From Victivallales bacterium (GTDB lineage: Bacteria; Verrucomicrobiota; Lentisphaeria; Victivallales; GWF2-38-69), in contig JAIPJT010000003.1 of NCBI GenBank assembly GCA_021733985.1, positions 1 through 64,000 on the forward strand: a stretch of 64,000 nucleotides of DNA, read 5' to 3'. How positions within the stretch are numbered: position 1 is the stretch's first letter; each line of letters starts with the position of its first letter. Positions 24,058 to 32,652 of the stretch are shown one piece after another. A program made the position numbers and the translations under genes. Under the pieces are notes generated by a model. That model saw only the letters and a list, made by a program, of their open reading frames with translations, did not search any database and was not told the origin of the DNA.

Positions 24058-24425
24058 TTGCCCCCACTATCTATTGTTTATAATTCAACGGCATTGATCA
24101 TAATATTATAATTATTATTGTATTATATTGCAAGATGTTGTTTTGAATGAGTTTTTCACTTCAATACAAACCGGGGGACGCTTATCTGAAAAAAAGCAGT
24201 CTGTACGCAATACTTGATAAACAACTGAGGAAGCGGGGCGATAGCAAAACACTTAAAACAATCCTGTTTTGCTCAAAATTTTTTTTGTATTCATTTTCGT
24301 AGCACTAACTTTGGTGAAACTCATCCTGCCTTCTCATCAACTCTATGCCAGGCTTTTAATTGCGCAAGATACGGTTTGAGTTGAATCGGTAGAATAAATA
24401 TTGTCTTCATATTTGTCTTTTAATT
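24058..24425. other. intergenic stretch, possible gene debris
   Basis: No supported gene. A 31-codon frame on the minus strand (24311-24409, starting MKTIFILPIQLKPYLAQL) looks like a gene start cut short, but I cannot name it. GCAAAACA (24246 region) and TGTTTTGC followed by a T-run form a terminator-like hairpin without an obvious gene before it. Confidence 0.35.
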
Positions 24426-25022
24426 TTACGACATTCTTCCAACCGTCTCAGCAACGTATTTCCCTTGAAATTGTGCCATTGATAACTCGATTTCAGATGC
24501 TTGTCTTAAGCCATCTCTGCCTGCAAGCATTCCGGCACCCAATGGAGAACCGCCTTTTACTTGCGATATATCCAGTAATTCCTGACAGGAGTATGGCAGC
24601 CCGACCACTATCATGCCATGGTGAAAAAGCGTGGTATGAAATGACTGAATTGTTGTTTCATTTCCACCGCCCGTGCCGGTACTTGTAAAAACACTGCCGA
24701 CTTTGCCAACCAATGCGCCTTTCATCCATAAACTGCCCGTTTGATCTAAAAAGTTGCGCATTTGAGAAGCCATATTGCCGAATCTTGTAGGAGTGCCAAA
24801 TATAATCGCATCATATCGGTCCAGTTCTTTTGGATCGGCTATCGGCGCATCCTGGTCTATTTTTGCACCAGCTTTAAGTGCAGCTTCTTCAGACATTATT
24901 TCCGGTACTCTTTTTATTGTTACATCAATACCCTCAACGGAACGTGCTCCATTAGCGACAGCGTTTGCCATTGTCTCAACATGACCATACATTGAGTAAT
25001 ATAAAACCAATATTCTTTTCAT
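24426..25022 (-). CDS. wrbA: NAD(P)H:quinone oxidoreductase WrbA
   Basis: An FMN-dependent flavodoxin-like quinone reductase that performs two-electron quinone reduction and limits redox cycling. 198 residues from ATG 25022, which has GGAGAAATTA upstream; a longer frame from 25070 lacks support. Motifs are [14 protein letters not shown] (phosphate loop), [19 protein letters not shown] and [14 protein letters not shown], all characteristic of WrbA. It stands alone between intergenic gaps. Its GC content is somewhat higher than its neighbours, as with the lipoprotein gene beside it. Confidence 0.92.
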   Translation of the reverse strand: MKRILVLYYSMYGHVETMANAVANGARSVEGIDVTIKRVPEIMSEEAALKAGAKIDQDAPIADPKELDRYDAIIFGTPTRFGNMASQMRNFLDQTGSLWMKGALVGKVGSVFTSTGTGGGNETTIQSFHTTLFHHGMIVVGLPYSCQELLDISQVKGGSPLGAGMLAGRDGLRQASEIELSMAQFQGKYVAETVGRMS

Positions 25023-25552
25023 TAATTTCTCCTCGGCTGATCCTTGAAAACTCATATTACTTCTGCACATATTAAAATAATCTTGAAAATCGGAATTTAA
25101 AGGATTACTTTGTCTTTTAATTTAATGTATAATTGTAAATTACTAATTTTGCCTTAATTCAATGATATTGAATTAAAAATAGTACACCGGCGAAACAACA
25201 GTCACGTGCAGTAGCGATCAGGCTATTAATTGCAAGTAAACCCTCTTTTTTTATTTCCTTCACCTCCTCTTTGTCCAATGGGGTTGTTTAAGAGAAAAAA
25301 ATTGTATTCGCGTCCTATTTTAAATTTATTTTATTGTCCGGGTCAAGGAATGTTTTATCAATTAATGTCGTATGCACGCATAAATGGCTGATTTTACGAA
25401 AAACTCGAAAAATCAATCGTAGTGTGTATATTAGTAGATACAGTAGTATGAATTTTCTTCTTGAGAAGCAATAGTGCTAACTTGAAGTTTTTTATTTCGG
25501 ATTTATTTTTACCCTTTTGGAATTAAATATTTTTTAAATATAGAGTGATTTC
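25023..25552. other. intergenic stretch with a repeated hairpin
   Basis: No gene seen. At 25390-25419, GATTTTACGAAAAACTCG then AAAAATCAATCG repeats the sequence of the ilvC terminator hairpin (30762-30796) almost base for base, although no gene ends here. The last ~100 bases should hold the promoter for the protease gene. Confidence 0.55.
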
Positions 25553-27211
25553 ATGATTTATACTTTTTTACATTATCTTTTTGTTGCTTTTTTTGTCCTG
25601 TTTTTTTTCGGTTTCTGTATTTTTATTCATGAGCTTGGCCATTTTTTAGCGGCAAAATGGAGAAAAATGCATATTGTAGCTTTTTCTATTGGGTTTAAAA
25701 CCATATGGAGTTTTAAACGTAATGGAATTGAATACAGAATTGGATGTCTGCCTTTCGGCGGCTATGTAGACATTCCTCAGCTTGAATCCAATGAAAAGGT
25801 TAAAGTTAAAAATGGTAAAGTACTTCCTCCCGTTTCTCCAGTAAGCAGAATGATTGTAGCTTTTGCCGGCCCTTTTTTTAATATCCTATTCGGACTGGTA
25901 CTTGCAAGTTTTTTATGGATTCACGGTATCCCTGAAAGTACTCCCAAAATGAGCACTATTGAGGTTGCACGAATTAATAAAGAAAGCCCTGAATACAAAG
26001 CAGGATTGAGAAATGGAGACAAAATTGTAAAAATTAACGGTGAAAATTTTTATAAACCCTGGAGTAAAATTGTCCAAAAATTTATTTTTTCTACGGATTC
26101 GGTAAAACTTGGAGTTAAGCAAGAGGATGGAAGTATAAAAACCGTAAAGTATGAGCCTGCTGTAAATAGAACTTCTATACAGGGAAAAGCCTACGCTAAA
26201 GAAGGACTCCCATACCCGTTTTTTTCACCGGTAATTCCGTTAATAATTAAGGTTGAACCCGGTTCTCCCGCCTATAAGGCCGGTCTCAGGTCCGGAGACC
26301 GAATTCTGAAGCTTGATAACTATCGACCTCTTGATTTTATGGAGTATGCAAGTTTTATCTCCAAAACAAATGGAGCTCCTTTTGATTTAAAAATAAAAAG
26401 AAACAATAAATTTATTGAGCTCAACGATATTAAGCCCAAAAAGTATACAGAAAAGAAAAAAAGATATTTAATAGGTATCTACACAAAAAATACTCCTCAA
26501 GGTGTGCAAATAACAAGGACAGTTAAAAATTCAGCAGCCTTTGAGGCAGGATTAATAAAAGGGGATATTATTCTCTCTGTTAACAGCACTCCAGTAAAAG
26601 AACCTGCTTCAATTTCAAAAATTATACAGAAAACAAAAGGCAAACCTGTCAGTATAAAAATTAAAAGAAATGATCGCATTATTTTAAAAAAACTTACACC
26701 CCGTTTATCTAATGAGCGTATTTTTTATTTACCCGGAGTTTCTGTAGTTTTCTATAATCACATCAATCCTTTTGTACAGTTTTATAACGTGATTGAAATG
26801 AGTTATAAATCAATTAAGGGTATTTTTTCAACAGGCAGTAAAATAAAAGCAAAACATCTCAGCGGGCCGGTAGGGATCATTTCTATTATCGGGAAAGCTG
26901 TGTATATGGGGATGATTATTCAGGCTTTAAATATTATTACAATCATAACTTTCTGCCTTGCACTTATGAACCTGCTTCCACTGCCTGTTCTGGACGGTGG
27001 ACATATTCTTATTTCTTTCTTGGAAATTATATTTAGAAGGCATTTGCCTACAAGGCTGATGCAGCCAATATGTATGTTGTTTGCAATACTGCTTATTGCA
27101 CTTATGATTTTTGTTACTTATAATGATGTAAATCGTTTAGTTAACTTTAAAAACCTTTTCTCGACAGGTAAAAAAGATTCTAAAAGTACACAAAAGACGC
27201 ATACCCCATAG
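25553..27211 (+). CDS. rseP: RseP-like site-2 metalloprotease with three PDZ-like regions
   Basis: An intramembrane zinc protease of the M50 family, which cuts membrane-bound regulators or signal peptides. HELGH at residues 26-30 gives the two His ligands and catalytic Glu. The C-terminal NLLPLPVLDGGH (Asp near residue 480) gives the third ligand. Between them are three PDZ-like stretches, each with an SPAYKAGLRSGDRILKL-type loop: about 125-195 (SPEYKAGLRNGDKIVKI), 215-290 and 305-385 (AAFEAGLIKGDIILSV). E. coli RseP has two PDZ domains and about 450 residues, so 552 residues and three PDZs is an extended form. It is a single gene, with no dxr or bamA beside it. Confidence 0.88.
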   Translation: MIYTFLHYLFVAFFVLFFFGFCIFIHELGHFLAAKWRKMHIVAFSIGFKTIWSFKRNGIEYRIGCLPFGGYVDIPQLESNEKVKVKNGKVLPPVSPVSRMIVAFAGPFFNILFGLVLASFLWIHGIPESTPKMSTIEVARINKESPEYKAGLRNGDKIVKINGENFYKPWSKIVQKFIFSTDSVKLGVKQEDGSIKTVKYEPAVNRTSIQGKAYAKEGLPYPFFSPVIPLIIKVEPGSPAYKAGLRSGDRILKLDNYRPLDFMEYASFISKTNGAPFDLKIKRNNKFIELNDIKPKKYTEKKKRYLIGIYTKNTPQGVQITRTVKNSAAFEAGLIKGDIILSVNSTPVKEPASISKIIQKTKGKPVSIKIKRNDRIILKKLTPRLSNERIFYLPGVSVVFYNHINPFVQFYNVIEMSYKSIKGIFSTGSKIKAKHLSGPVGIISIIGKAVYMGMIIQALNIITIITFCLALMNLLPLPVLDGGHILISFLEIIFRRHLPTRLMQPICMLFAILLIALMIFVTYNDVNRLVNFKNLFSTGKKDSKSTQKTHTP

Positions 27212-27376
27212 CAGTATGTCAGACTTTATTTGACATCACTCTAAATTTTTAAAATAATATTTAATTACAGATAAAGTTTGTTTCAATATTAAAATTCAGA
27301 ATAGTAAAAACTATTTCTTCTTTTATAATTAAGTATAAGTTTTTTGTGTTATTATAATTTAATACAGGTAATATTT

Positions 27377-27883
27377 ATGTGGAAAAAGATTTCCGGTTCG
27401 ACCTGGTCTCCATGGTTCACAGGAATAATCATAGCTTTTCTATTTGTAATAAGCCTATATCTTCTTGATGCGCCTCTGGGGACTGTTAATTCTTATTCAA
27501 AATTGCTCGACAAGGGGATTGAAGCTTGTAACGGGCAGATGCCGGTATTTACGTGGGATATTTTTTTTCTTATCGGAGTTCTGGCCGGAGCATTTGTAGC
27601 AGCCCTTGCCGGTAAGGACTTTAAGCTTCAGCTTTTCCCGGAAGACCATCTATCAAAAGGGCCTGCTTTTTATCTTACTTTAGGTCCGGTTTATTCCTTT
27701 ATAGGCGGTTTATTTGTTATGGGAGGTTTGGTAATCGCCGGAGATACGTTTATAAAACTCTGGACAGACTGGATGGCCCTTTATATGATAACCGGGCTTT
27801 TCCTGATAATTATGTTTATAGAAGCCGTTGTAGTAGGGACAATGATGACTATTAGAATCGAAGACAAAAAAGATAAAAGGTAG
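27377..27883 (+). CDS. YeeE/YedE-family membrane protein, first half
   Basis: A membrane protein of the YeeE/YedE (sulfur-compound transport) family, about 168 residues with four hydrophobic segments. ATG 27377 (MWKKISG) is preferred to the upstream 27344 frame start. WDIFFLIGVLAGAFVAALAG is the family-typical stretch with the conserved GxxxGAFxxAL pattern. It lies 11 bases upstream of a second YeeE/YedE gene. Full-length TsuA/YeeE proteins contain two such halves, so the two products probably assemble into one transporter for thiosulfate or a related sulfur compound. Substrate is inferred from the family. Confidence 0.78.
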   Translation: MWKKISGSTWSPWFTGIIIAFLFVISLYLLDAPLGTVNSYSKLLDKGIEACNGQMPVFTWDIFFLIGVLAGAFVAALAGKDFKLQLFPEDHLSKGPAFYLTLGPVYSFIGGLFVMGGLVIAGDTFIKLWTDWMALYMITGLFLIIMFIEAVVVGTMMTIRIEDKKDKR

Positions 27884-27894
27884 GAGTATTTTAT

Positions 27895-28464
27895 ATGCAT
27901 CCTTTATATATAACAGGAATTCCCAGAATAATTATAGCTTTGCTTATAGGTTTTATTCTGGGATTTGTTCTTCTCCGTTCAAAACTTGCTTTAAGAAAAA
28001 CATTAGTTGACCAGTTCTGTTTTAAGGACAATACTTTTGCTATAACAGTTCTTGTTTCTATGGTTATCGGCGTTCCGCTTTTCTATTTTTTTGCAAAGTA
28101 TAATTTAATTAGGTTAGATTTCAATAACTACCAGTTCTGGGCCGTTGTGGTCGGAGCTATTGTTACCGGGCTTGGAGTTTCCTTCTGCGGGCATATTCCG
28201 ATGACGGCAATTGCATCATTAGGTTCAGGCAAAATTTATTCATTATGGATTTTTTTAGGTATGCTGGCAGCCTTCCCGGTACTTAAACTGATAAAACCTA
28301 TAGTAAACGATTATGTTTTCGGGAAGAAAGCACCAATGGATGTAAATGTACTTGCTCAGAATTCAGTTTTTTATGACGGTAAGACAACAATGCTCTATAC
28401 AATTCCTGCAGTATGCCTGATATTAGCTCTATTTTTAAGACTTATACAACCAAAAGGAAAATAA
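27895..28464 (+). CDS. YeeE/YedE-family membrane protein, second half
   Basis: A 189-residue partner of the preceding gene with five or so hydrophobic segments. It contains GFILGFVLLRSKLALRKT near the start and TGLGVSFCGHIPMTAIASLG in the middle, where the Gly-Phe-Cys-Gly element corresponds to the conserved Cys of the YeeE family that relays sulfur. The neighbours upstream and downstream are on the same strand with 11- and 16-base gaps, making an operon with pepT and the aldose epimerase gene. The link with the cysteine desulfidase locus upstream is thematic only. Confidence 0.78.
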   Translation: MHPLYITGIPRIIIALLIGFILGFVLLRSKLALRKTLVDQFCFKDNTFAITVLVSMVIGVPLFYFFAKYNLIRLDFNNYQFWAVVVGAIVTGLGVSFCGHIPMTAIASLGSGKIYSLWIFLGMLAAFPVLKLIKPIVNDYVFGKKAPMDVNVLAQNSVFYDGKTTMLYTIPAVCLILALFLRLIQPKGK

Positions 28465-28480
28465 ACAGGAATAATGATAT

Positions 28481-29713
28481 ATGGACAGTAAATTGCTGGA
28501 TAAATTTCTTAAGTATGTAAAAGTTGACACTCAGTCTTCGGATGATTCAAAAAGTTTTCCAAGCACTGATAAACAGTTTGACCTTGCCGAACTACTTGTA
28601 GAAGAGCTTAAAACGCAGGGGCTTAAAGATGCAGAAGTTGATAAAAACTGTTATGTTACTGCAACTCTAAAATCCAATACTGTCAACAAGGATATTCCTG
28701 CTGTCGGTTTTATTGCACATCTTGATACAGCTCCTAACGCTCCGGGTAAAAATGTAAAGCCTCAGATTTATCAAAACTATAAAGGCGATTTAATTACATT
28801 TCCCGAGAATCCCGATATAACATTGTCCCCTGAAGATACACCTTATCTAAAAAAATGTGTCGGTGATACAATTGTTACTGCAGACGGAACAACTCTGTTA
28901 GGTGGAGATGATAAAGCCGGCATTGCTATTATTATGACCGCCGTAGAGTATCTGATTAATCACCCTGAAATATCTCACGGTGATATAAAAGTATGCTTTA
29001 CTCCCGATGAAGAAATCGGACAGGGTACAGAACATTTTGATATTGATAAATTCAATACCGACTTTGCTTATACTGTCGACGGGCATATGCCGGGCAAAAT
29101 TAATAAAGAAACTTTTTCCGCTGATATGATTACGATTAAAATTAAAGGGAAAGATATACATCCCGGGGAAGCAAAAAATGTTATGGTAAATTCTATAAGA
29201 ATTGCATCCGACATTATTGCTGAACTTCCTAAAAATGTGGCACCGGAAACAACAGAAGGTTATGAACCCTATATCCATCCTTTTGAAATAAACGGTACAG
29301 TAGAATTAACTAAAATAAAAATTTTACTTAGATCTTTTAAGTTAGAAGATCTTGAGCTGTTTAAAGCTAAAATAGAAAAGTCAGTAAATTGTGTTCATAA
29401 AAATTATCCAAGTTCTGAAATTAATATTGAGGTTAAGCATCAGTATAAAAATATGTTCGAATACTTAAAAGAGAGGCCTGAAGCACTCGACATTTTATGG
29501 AAATCCGTAAAAGAGACGGGTATTACTCCGGAATGGAAACCTGTCAGAGGCGGTACTGACGGTTCAAGGCTTTCAGAAAAAGGTCTCCCGACCCCTAATA
29601 TTTTCGCCGGCTGTGAAAATTCACACAGCTTGAAAGAATATGCTTCACTCAATGCAATGGAGAATGGAGTAAAAACCCTTGTAAATATTGCCCAAAACTG
29701 CTGTAAGGATTAA
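28481..29713 (+). CDS. pepT: tripeptide aminopeptidase (peptidase T)
   Basis: A di-zinc M20 peptidase that removes the N-terminal residue of tripeptides in the cytoplasm; 410 residues, the normal size. Metal and catalytic elements are IAHLDTAP (first His and Asp), LLGGDDKAGIA (bridging Asp), FTPDEEIGQG (catalytic Glu pair), YTVDGHMPG and the C-terminal FAGCENSHSLKEYAS (last His). The dimerisation domain lies at about 210-320. It is the third gene of the YeeE-pepT-epimerase operon. Confidence 0.93.
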   Translation: MDSKLLDKFLKYVKVDTQSSDDSKSFPSTDKQFDLAELLVEELKTQGLKDAEVDKNCYVTATLKSNTVNKDIPAVGFIAHLDTAPNAPGKNVKPQIYQNYKGDLITFPENPDITLSPEDTPYLKKCVGDTIVTADGTTLLGGDDKAGIAIIMTAVEYLINHPEISHGDIKVCFTPDEEIGQGTEHFDIDKFNTDFAYTVDGHMPGKINKETFSADMITIKIKGKDIHPGEAKNVMVNSIRIASDIIAELPKNVAPETTEGYEPYIHPFEINGTVELTKIKILLRSFKLEDLELFKAKIEKSVNCVHKNYPSSEINIEVKHQYKNMFEYLKERPEALDILWKSVKETGITPEWKPVRGGTDGSRLSEKGLPTPNIFAGCENSHSLKEYASLNAMENGVKTLVNIAQNCCKD

Positions 29714-29718
29714 CTACT

Positions 29719-30615
29719 ATGTCAAGTTTAAAATTAATTTCAAATAACCTTTTGGAAGTCGCGATAGATCCGGTAAACGGGACCGGCATTAAGTCGCTGT
29801 ACTTCAAAAAAAATAATCGATGGTTTGAAGTCATGCCGGATACAAGAAAAAACGAACCTTTACTCGATGCCTGCAGTTTTTTAATGATACCGTATTCAAA
29901 CAGAATTAAAAACGGGACTTTCTTTTTCGAAGATAAAAAATATTATCTGAATTATCCTGAAAGACATTCCATCCATGGAGATGTCAGAAAAAGACAGTGG
30001 GAAATTGAAACTGAAACAGAAGATAAGTTAAGGTTCTCTTTCAATTCCAGTGATTATGATAATATTAACTGGCCGTGGCCTTTTCATGCGGCAGCACAGT
30101 ACAGTCTTGAAAAAAATAGATTTATATCTGTTATAGAAATTAAAAATTTAGGCAGTAAGAATATGCCTGCCGGTTGCGGCTGGCACCCTTTCTTTAACAG
30201 GAAACTTACTGATGGCGACAGTGTATACATGAAAATGCAGGTTGAAAGCGTTTATCCTGATACAGACGGTGACTGTATCCCGTGCGCACCACCGGTCGAG
30301 CCTGAACCGGAACAGGATTTCACTCAGGGGAAATTCATTGATCCGGAGGAATACATCGACAGCTGCTTTTCAGGTTACAATGGAAACGGATATATCCACT
30401 GGACCGAAAGTAATATAAAGTTAAATTACAGCTGTTCAGAAAACTGCAGCCATTTAATTATTTTTAATCCTGATAAGCCTTTCTTTGCAGTAGAACCTGT
30501 TACAAATGCCAATGACGGCGTAAACCTTTTTAATAAAAAAGGATACAATTCAGGAATAAAAGTTCTTGCCCCCGGAAAAAAATTAACAGCAAAATTTATT
30601 ATGGAATTTGTATAA
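29719..30615 (+). CDS. aldose 1-epimerase family protein
   Basis: A 298-residue galactose-mutarotase-fold protein. Typical features are MIPYSNRIKNGTFFFEDKKY near the N-terminus, NYPERHSIHGDVRKRQW with the expected His, and GCGWHPFFNR with the second His, followed by FFAVEPVTNANDGVN. Members interconvert alpha and beta anomers of sugars or sugar phosphates. Substrate cannot be told from sequence. It starts 5 bases after pepT and ends the operon, with a terminator-like structure downstream at 30672-30747. Confidence 0.85.
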   Translation: MSSLKLISNNLLEVAIDPVNGTGIKSLYFKKNNRWFEVMPDTRKNEPLLDACSFLMIPYSNRIKNGTFFFEDKKYYLNYPERHSIHGDVRKRQWEIETETEDKLRFSFNSSDYDNINWPWPFHAAAQYSLEKNRFISVIEIKNLGSKNMPAGCGWHPFFNRKLTDGDSVYMKMQVESVYPDTDGDCIPCAPPVEPEPEQDFTQGKFIDPEEYIDSCFSGYNGNGYIHWTESNIKLNYSCSENCSHLIIFNPDKPFFAVEPVTNANDGVNLFNKKGYNSGIKVLAPGKKLTAKFIMEFV

Positions 30616-30671
30616 AAATATTAGCATTTTTATATGCAAAAAAAGGTTTAACGGATATGCCGTAATTGGTG

Positions 30672-30747
30672 TGCCTGCATTATTTTAAACATTACACGGA
30701 ATTTTTCCTGAAAACTGTCAGATATATCAGGAACACAGGCTTTTTTT
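30672..30747 (+). terminator. probable terminator of the pepT operon
   Basis: GCCTG (30672-30676) pairs with CAGGC (30736-30740). Inside lies a second stem, TTCCTGA (30705-30711) with TCAGGAA (30727-30733), and seven T follow directly. The inner stem plus T-run is convincing; the outer pairing is less sure. Confidence 0.55.
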
Positions 30748-30752
30748 ATACA

Positions 30753-30796
30753 TAAAAAAAACGATTGATTTTACGAAAATTTCGAAAAATCAATCG
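30753..30796 (-). terminator. ilvC terminator
   Basis: Read on the minus strand, CGATTGATTT pairs with AAATCAATCG around a loop that is itself palindromic (CGAAATTTTCG), followed by eight T. It stands 30 bases after the ilvC stop. The same sequence recurs at 25390-25419. Confidence 0.8.
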
Positions 30797-30827
30797 CCTT
30801 AGGGATATTATTGTCTAATAATGGAAA

Positions 30828-31814
30828 TTATTTTTTGAATTCGAACATATCACGAATTCTTTTACCGGTTTTTTCCATCAGGTGTTCGCCAAGAGCTTTT
30901 CTTTTTGCAAGAAGGTTTGGAGCACCGTTTTTACATTCTTTCATCCATTCTTTCGCAAAAGAACCATCTTCAATTGCCTTTAGGGATTGTTTCATTCTTT
31001 CTTTTACACCGGCGTCAATAATTTTCGGTCCGTTAACATATTCTCCCCATTCAGCAGTATTGGAGATATCAGCATTCATTCTCTGAACTCCGCCCTTGAA
31101 AATAAGGTCTACAATCAGTTTTAATTCATGGACACACTCAAAATAGGCCATTTCAGGTGGATAACCTGCTTCAGTCAAAACCTCAAAACCTGCAGTCATC
31201 AAATCTACAACTCCACCGCATAAAACATTCTGTTCACCAAAAAGGTCTTCATATGTTTCCTGTTCAAATGTACATTCTATACATCCTGCACGAGTAAATC
31301 CCATGGCTTTAGCCATCGCAAAAGCTATATCTTTAGCATCACCGTTCGGATTCTGTTCCACAGCTACAAGGCCGGGGACTCCAAACCCTTCTACGAACGC
31401 ATTTCTTTCTTCGGTAGCCGGAGCCTTAGGCGCAACCATTATTACATTTACATCCTCAGGAGGAACGATCTGATTGTAAACTATATTAAATCCGTGGGAA
31501 CATGAAAGTGTTTTCCCGTCTTTCATATGTTTTTCAATTTCATTACTATATACCGGTGCATGGTATTCATCGGGGAGAAGCATATGTATTACATCAGCTT
31601 TTTCAGCAGCTTCAGAAATACTCATTACTTCAAAGCCGTCTTCTTTGGCTTGGTCAAAAGAGGCATCTTTAATTGAACCGATTATTACATTTACACCTGA
31701 GTCACGCATACATTTAGCCTGAGTAGAGCCCTGACTGCCGTATCCTATAACAGCAACTGTTTTACCTTCAAGATGGGCAATATCCGCATCTTTATCATGA
31801 TAAATTTTCATCAT
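30828..31814 (-). CDS. ilvC: ketol-acid reductoisomerase
   Basis: Catalyses the second common step of valine, leucine and isoleucine synthesis: isomerisation and reduction of acetolactate or acetohydroxybutyrate. 328 residues, the short class I form. The NADPH-binding loop is VIGYGSQGSTQAKCMRDSG; HMLLPDEYH and SHGFNIVY follow; the metal-binding Asp/Glu cluster is in EQETYEDLFGEQNVLCGG and YFECVHELKLIVDLIF. No other ilv gene is adjacent, but cimA, which supplies the isoleucine precursor, is 5 kb away. Start is ATG 31814 or 31811; GGTGG lies upstream. Confidence 0.95.
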   Translation of the reverse strand: MMKIYHDKDADIAHLEGKTVAVIGYGSQGSTQAKCMRDSGVNVIIGSIKDASFDQAKEDGFEVMSISEAAEKADVIHMLLPDEYHAPVYSNEIEKHMKDGKTLSCSHGFNIVYNQIVPPEDVNVIMVAPKAPATEERNAFVEGFGVPGLVAVEQNPNGDAKDIAFAMAKAMGFTRAGCIECTFEQETYEDLFGEQNVLCGGVVDLMTAGFEVLTEAGYPPEMAYFECVHELKLIVDLIFKGGVQRMNADISNTAEWGEYVNGPKIIDAGVKERMKQSLKAIEDGSFAKEWMKECKNGAPNLLAKRKALGEHLMEKTGKRIRDMFEFKK

Positions 31815-31848
31815 AATTAACCACCTTTTTTTTAAATTAAACTTCGTA

Positions 31849-31877
31849 TACGAAGATCAACGCTAATCAATAGATAT
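31849..31877 (-). repeat. short copy of the GC-core repeat end
   Basis: AAACTTCGTATACGAAGATC followed by AACGCTAAT is the reverse complement of the first 29-30 bases of the repeat at 32097. The two face each other across about 220 bases as long inverted repeats. The space between (31878-32096) is AT-rich; short frames on both strands there are not convincing genes. Confidence 0.75.
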
Positions 31878-32096
31878 AAACTTTAAAGATAATTCAAATG
31901 TGAACTTTTTCAACATTTATTATATTTAAATATGGAGAGATTATTTGGTAGAAACTTTTATAAATTTATCGAGACAGGAAATCTCAAGCACCCTGGAGTT
32001 AAATTTACATTAATAATTTCGGAATTGACTTTACCGACAACTTTAATAGCTTCAAGACACAATCTTATAAATACTGAAGCAACAAACTCAACATTT

Positions 32097-32256
32097 ATTA
32101 GCGTTGATCTTCGCACGACGAAGTTTAATCTTTTCTGAAACAAAACGGTAGGGCGCGATCTCCGAGCGCGCCGCAATACAGCATTATTGTTAAATGTATA
32201 ATAAAATTATACGATTTAATGCAATATTTTACTGTATAGTAATTTTTGTTTCAGGG
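32097..32256 (+). repeat. GC-core dispersed repeat, copy 2
   Basis: About 160 bp nearly identical to 43480-43638. It begins ATTAGCGTTGATCTTCG, has a small CTTCG/CGAAG hairpin, then a GC-rich hairpin GGCGCG ... CGCGCC in an otherwise AT-rich unit, and ends GTATAGTAATTTTTGTTTCA. Differences from copy 3 are a handful of substitutions. Non-coding. Confidence 0.9.
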
Positions 32257-32345
32257 GAGAGACAAAAGACGGTACTTACTTTAAAAAGGTTACTTGTGTC
32301 CGGGATGATTTCAATATATGAATGCGGATGTTTGTAAGTTTGACT

Positions 32346-32378
32346 AAAAAAGCCTATATATCTTGCGATATATAGGCT
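32346..32378 (-). terminator. terminator after the 68-aa gene
   Basis: AGCCTATATATC and GATATATAGGCT form a perfect 12-bp stem with a 4-base loop. On the minus strand it is followed by six T, so it ends the transcript of the small gene and glgC. Confidence 0.85.
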
Positions 32379-32410
32379 AATAAAAATTAAAACAATTAGA
32401 TAACGATCAA

Positions 32411-32617
32411 TTATTTTTTCGCTAAATAGGTTTCTTTTTTGGTTTCAAGAAGTTTTCCTACTTTTTCATAATCAATAGGGGTATAACCTCTATCTTCAAG
32501 GCTGGCGCAAAGCTCAAGCCAGGTTTGATGATCCCAGCATCCCTTATTCTTTTTCACGAAGTTCATAAGAATAGGAGTGCGGGATAATTTTTTTAGGTTT
32601 TTATCTTTATCATCCAT
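32411..32617 (-). CDS. small hypothetical protein
   Basis: A 68-residue charged protein with no recognised family. ATG 32617 has AAAGGAGTT upstream at good spacing, and a strong terminator follows its stop, which supports it as a real gene. It contains GCWDHQTWLELCASLEDRGY in the middle, with two Trp and two Cys, and a lysine-rich tail. It lies 36 bases after glgC on the same strand and is probably co-transcribed with it. A glycogen-related role would be guesswork. Confidence 0.65.
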   Translation of the reverse strand: MDDKDKNLKKLSRTPILMNFVKKNKGCWDHQTWLELCASLEDRGYTPIDYEKVGKLLETKKETYLAKK

Positions 32618-32652
32618 TGTTTTTTTTTAACTCCTTTCGCTGTTTTAATTAA

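Noticed and set aside
31849-31877. AACTTCGTATA resembles half of a loxP arm.
   Set aside because: There is no second arm with loxP spacing and no recombinase; it is explained as the palindromic end of a local repeat family.
31932-32176. Small frames on both strands between the inverted repeats.
   Set aside because: Neither has a convincing start or recognisable composition, and both run into the repeat.
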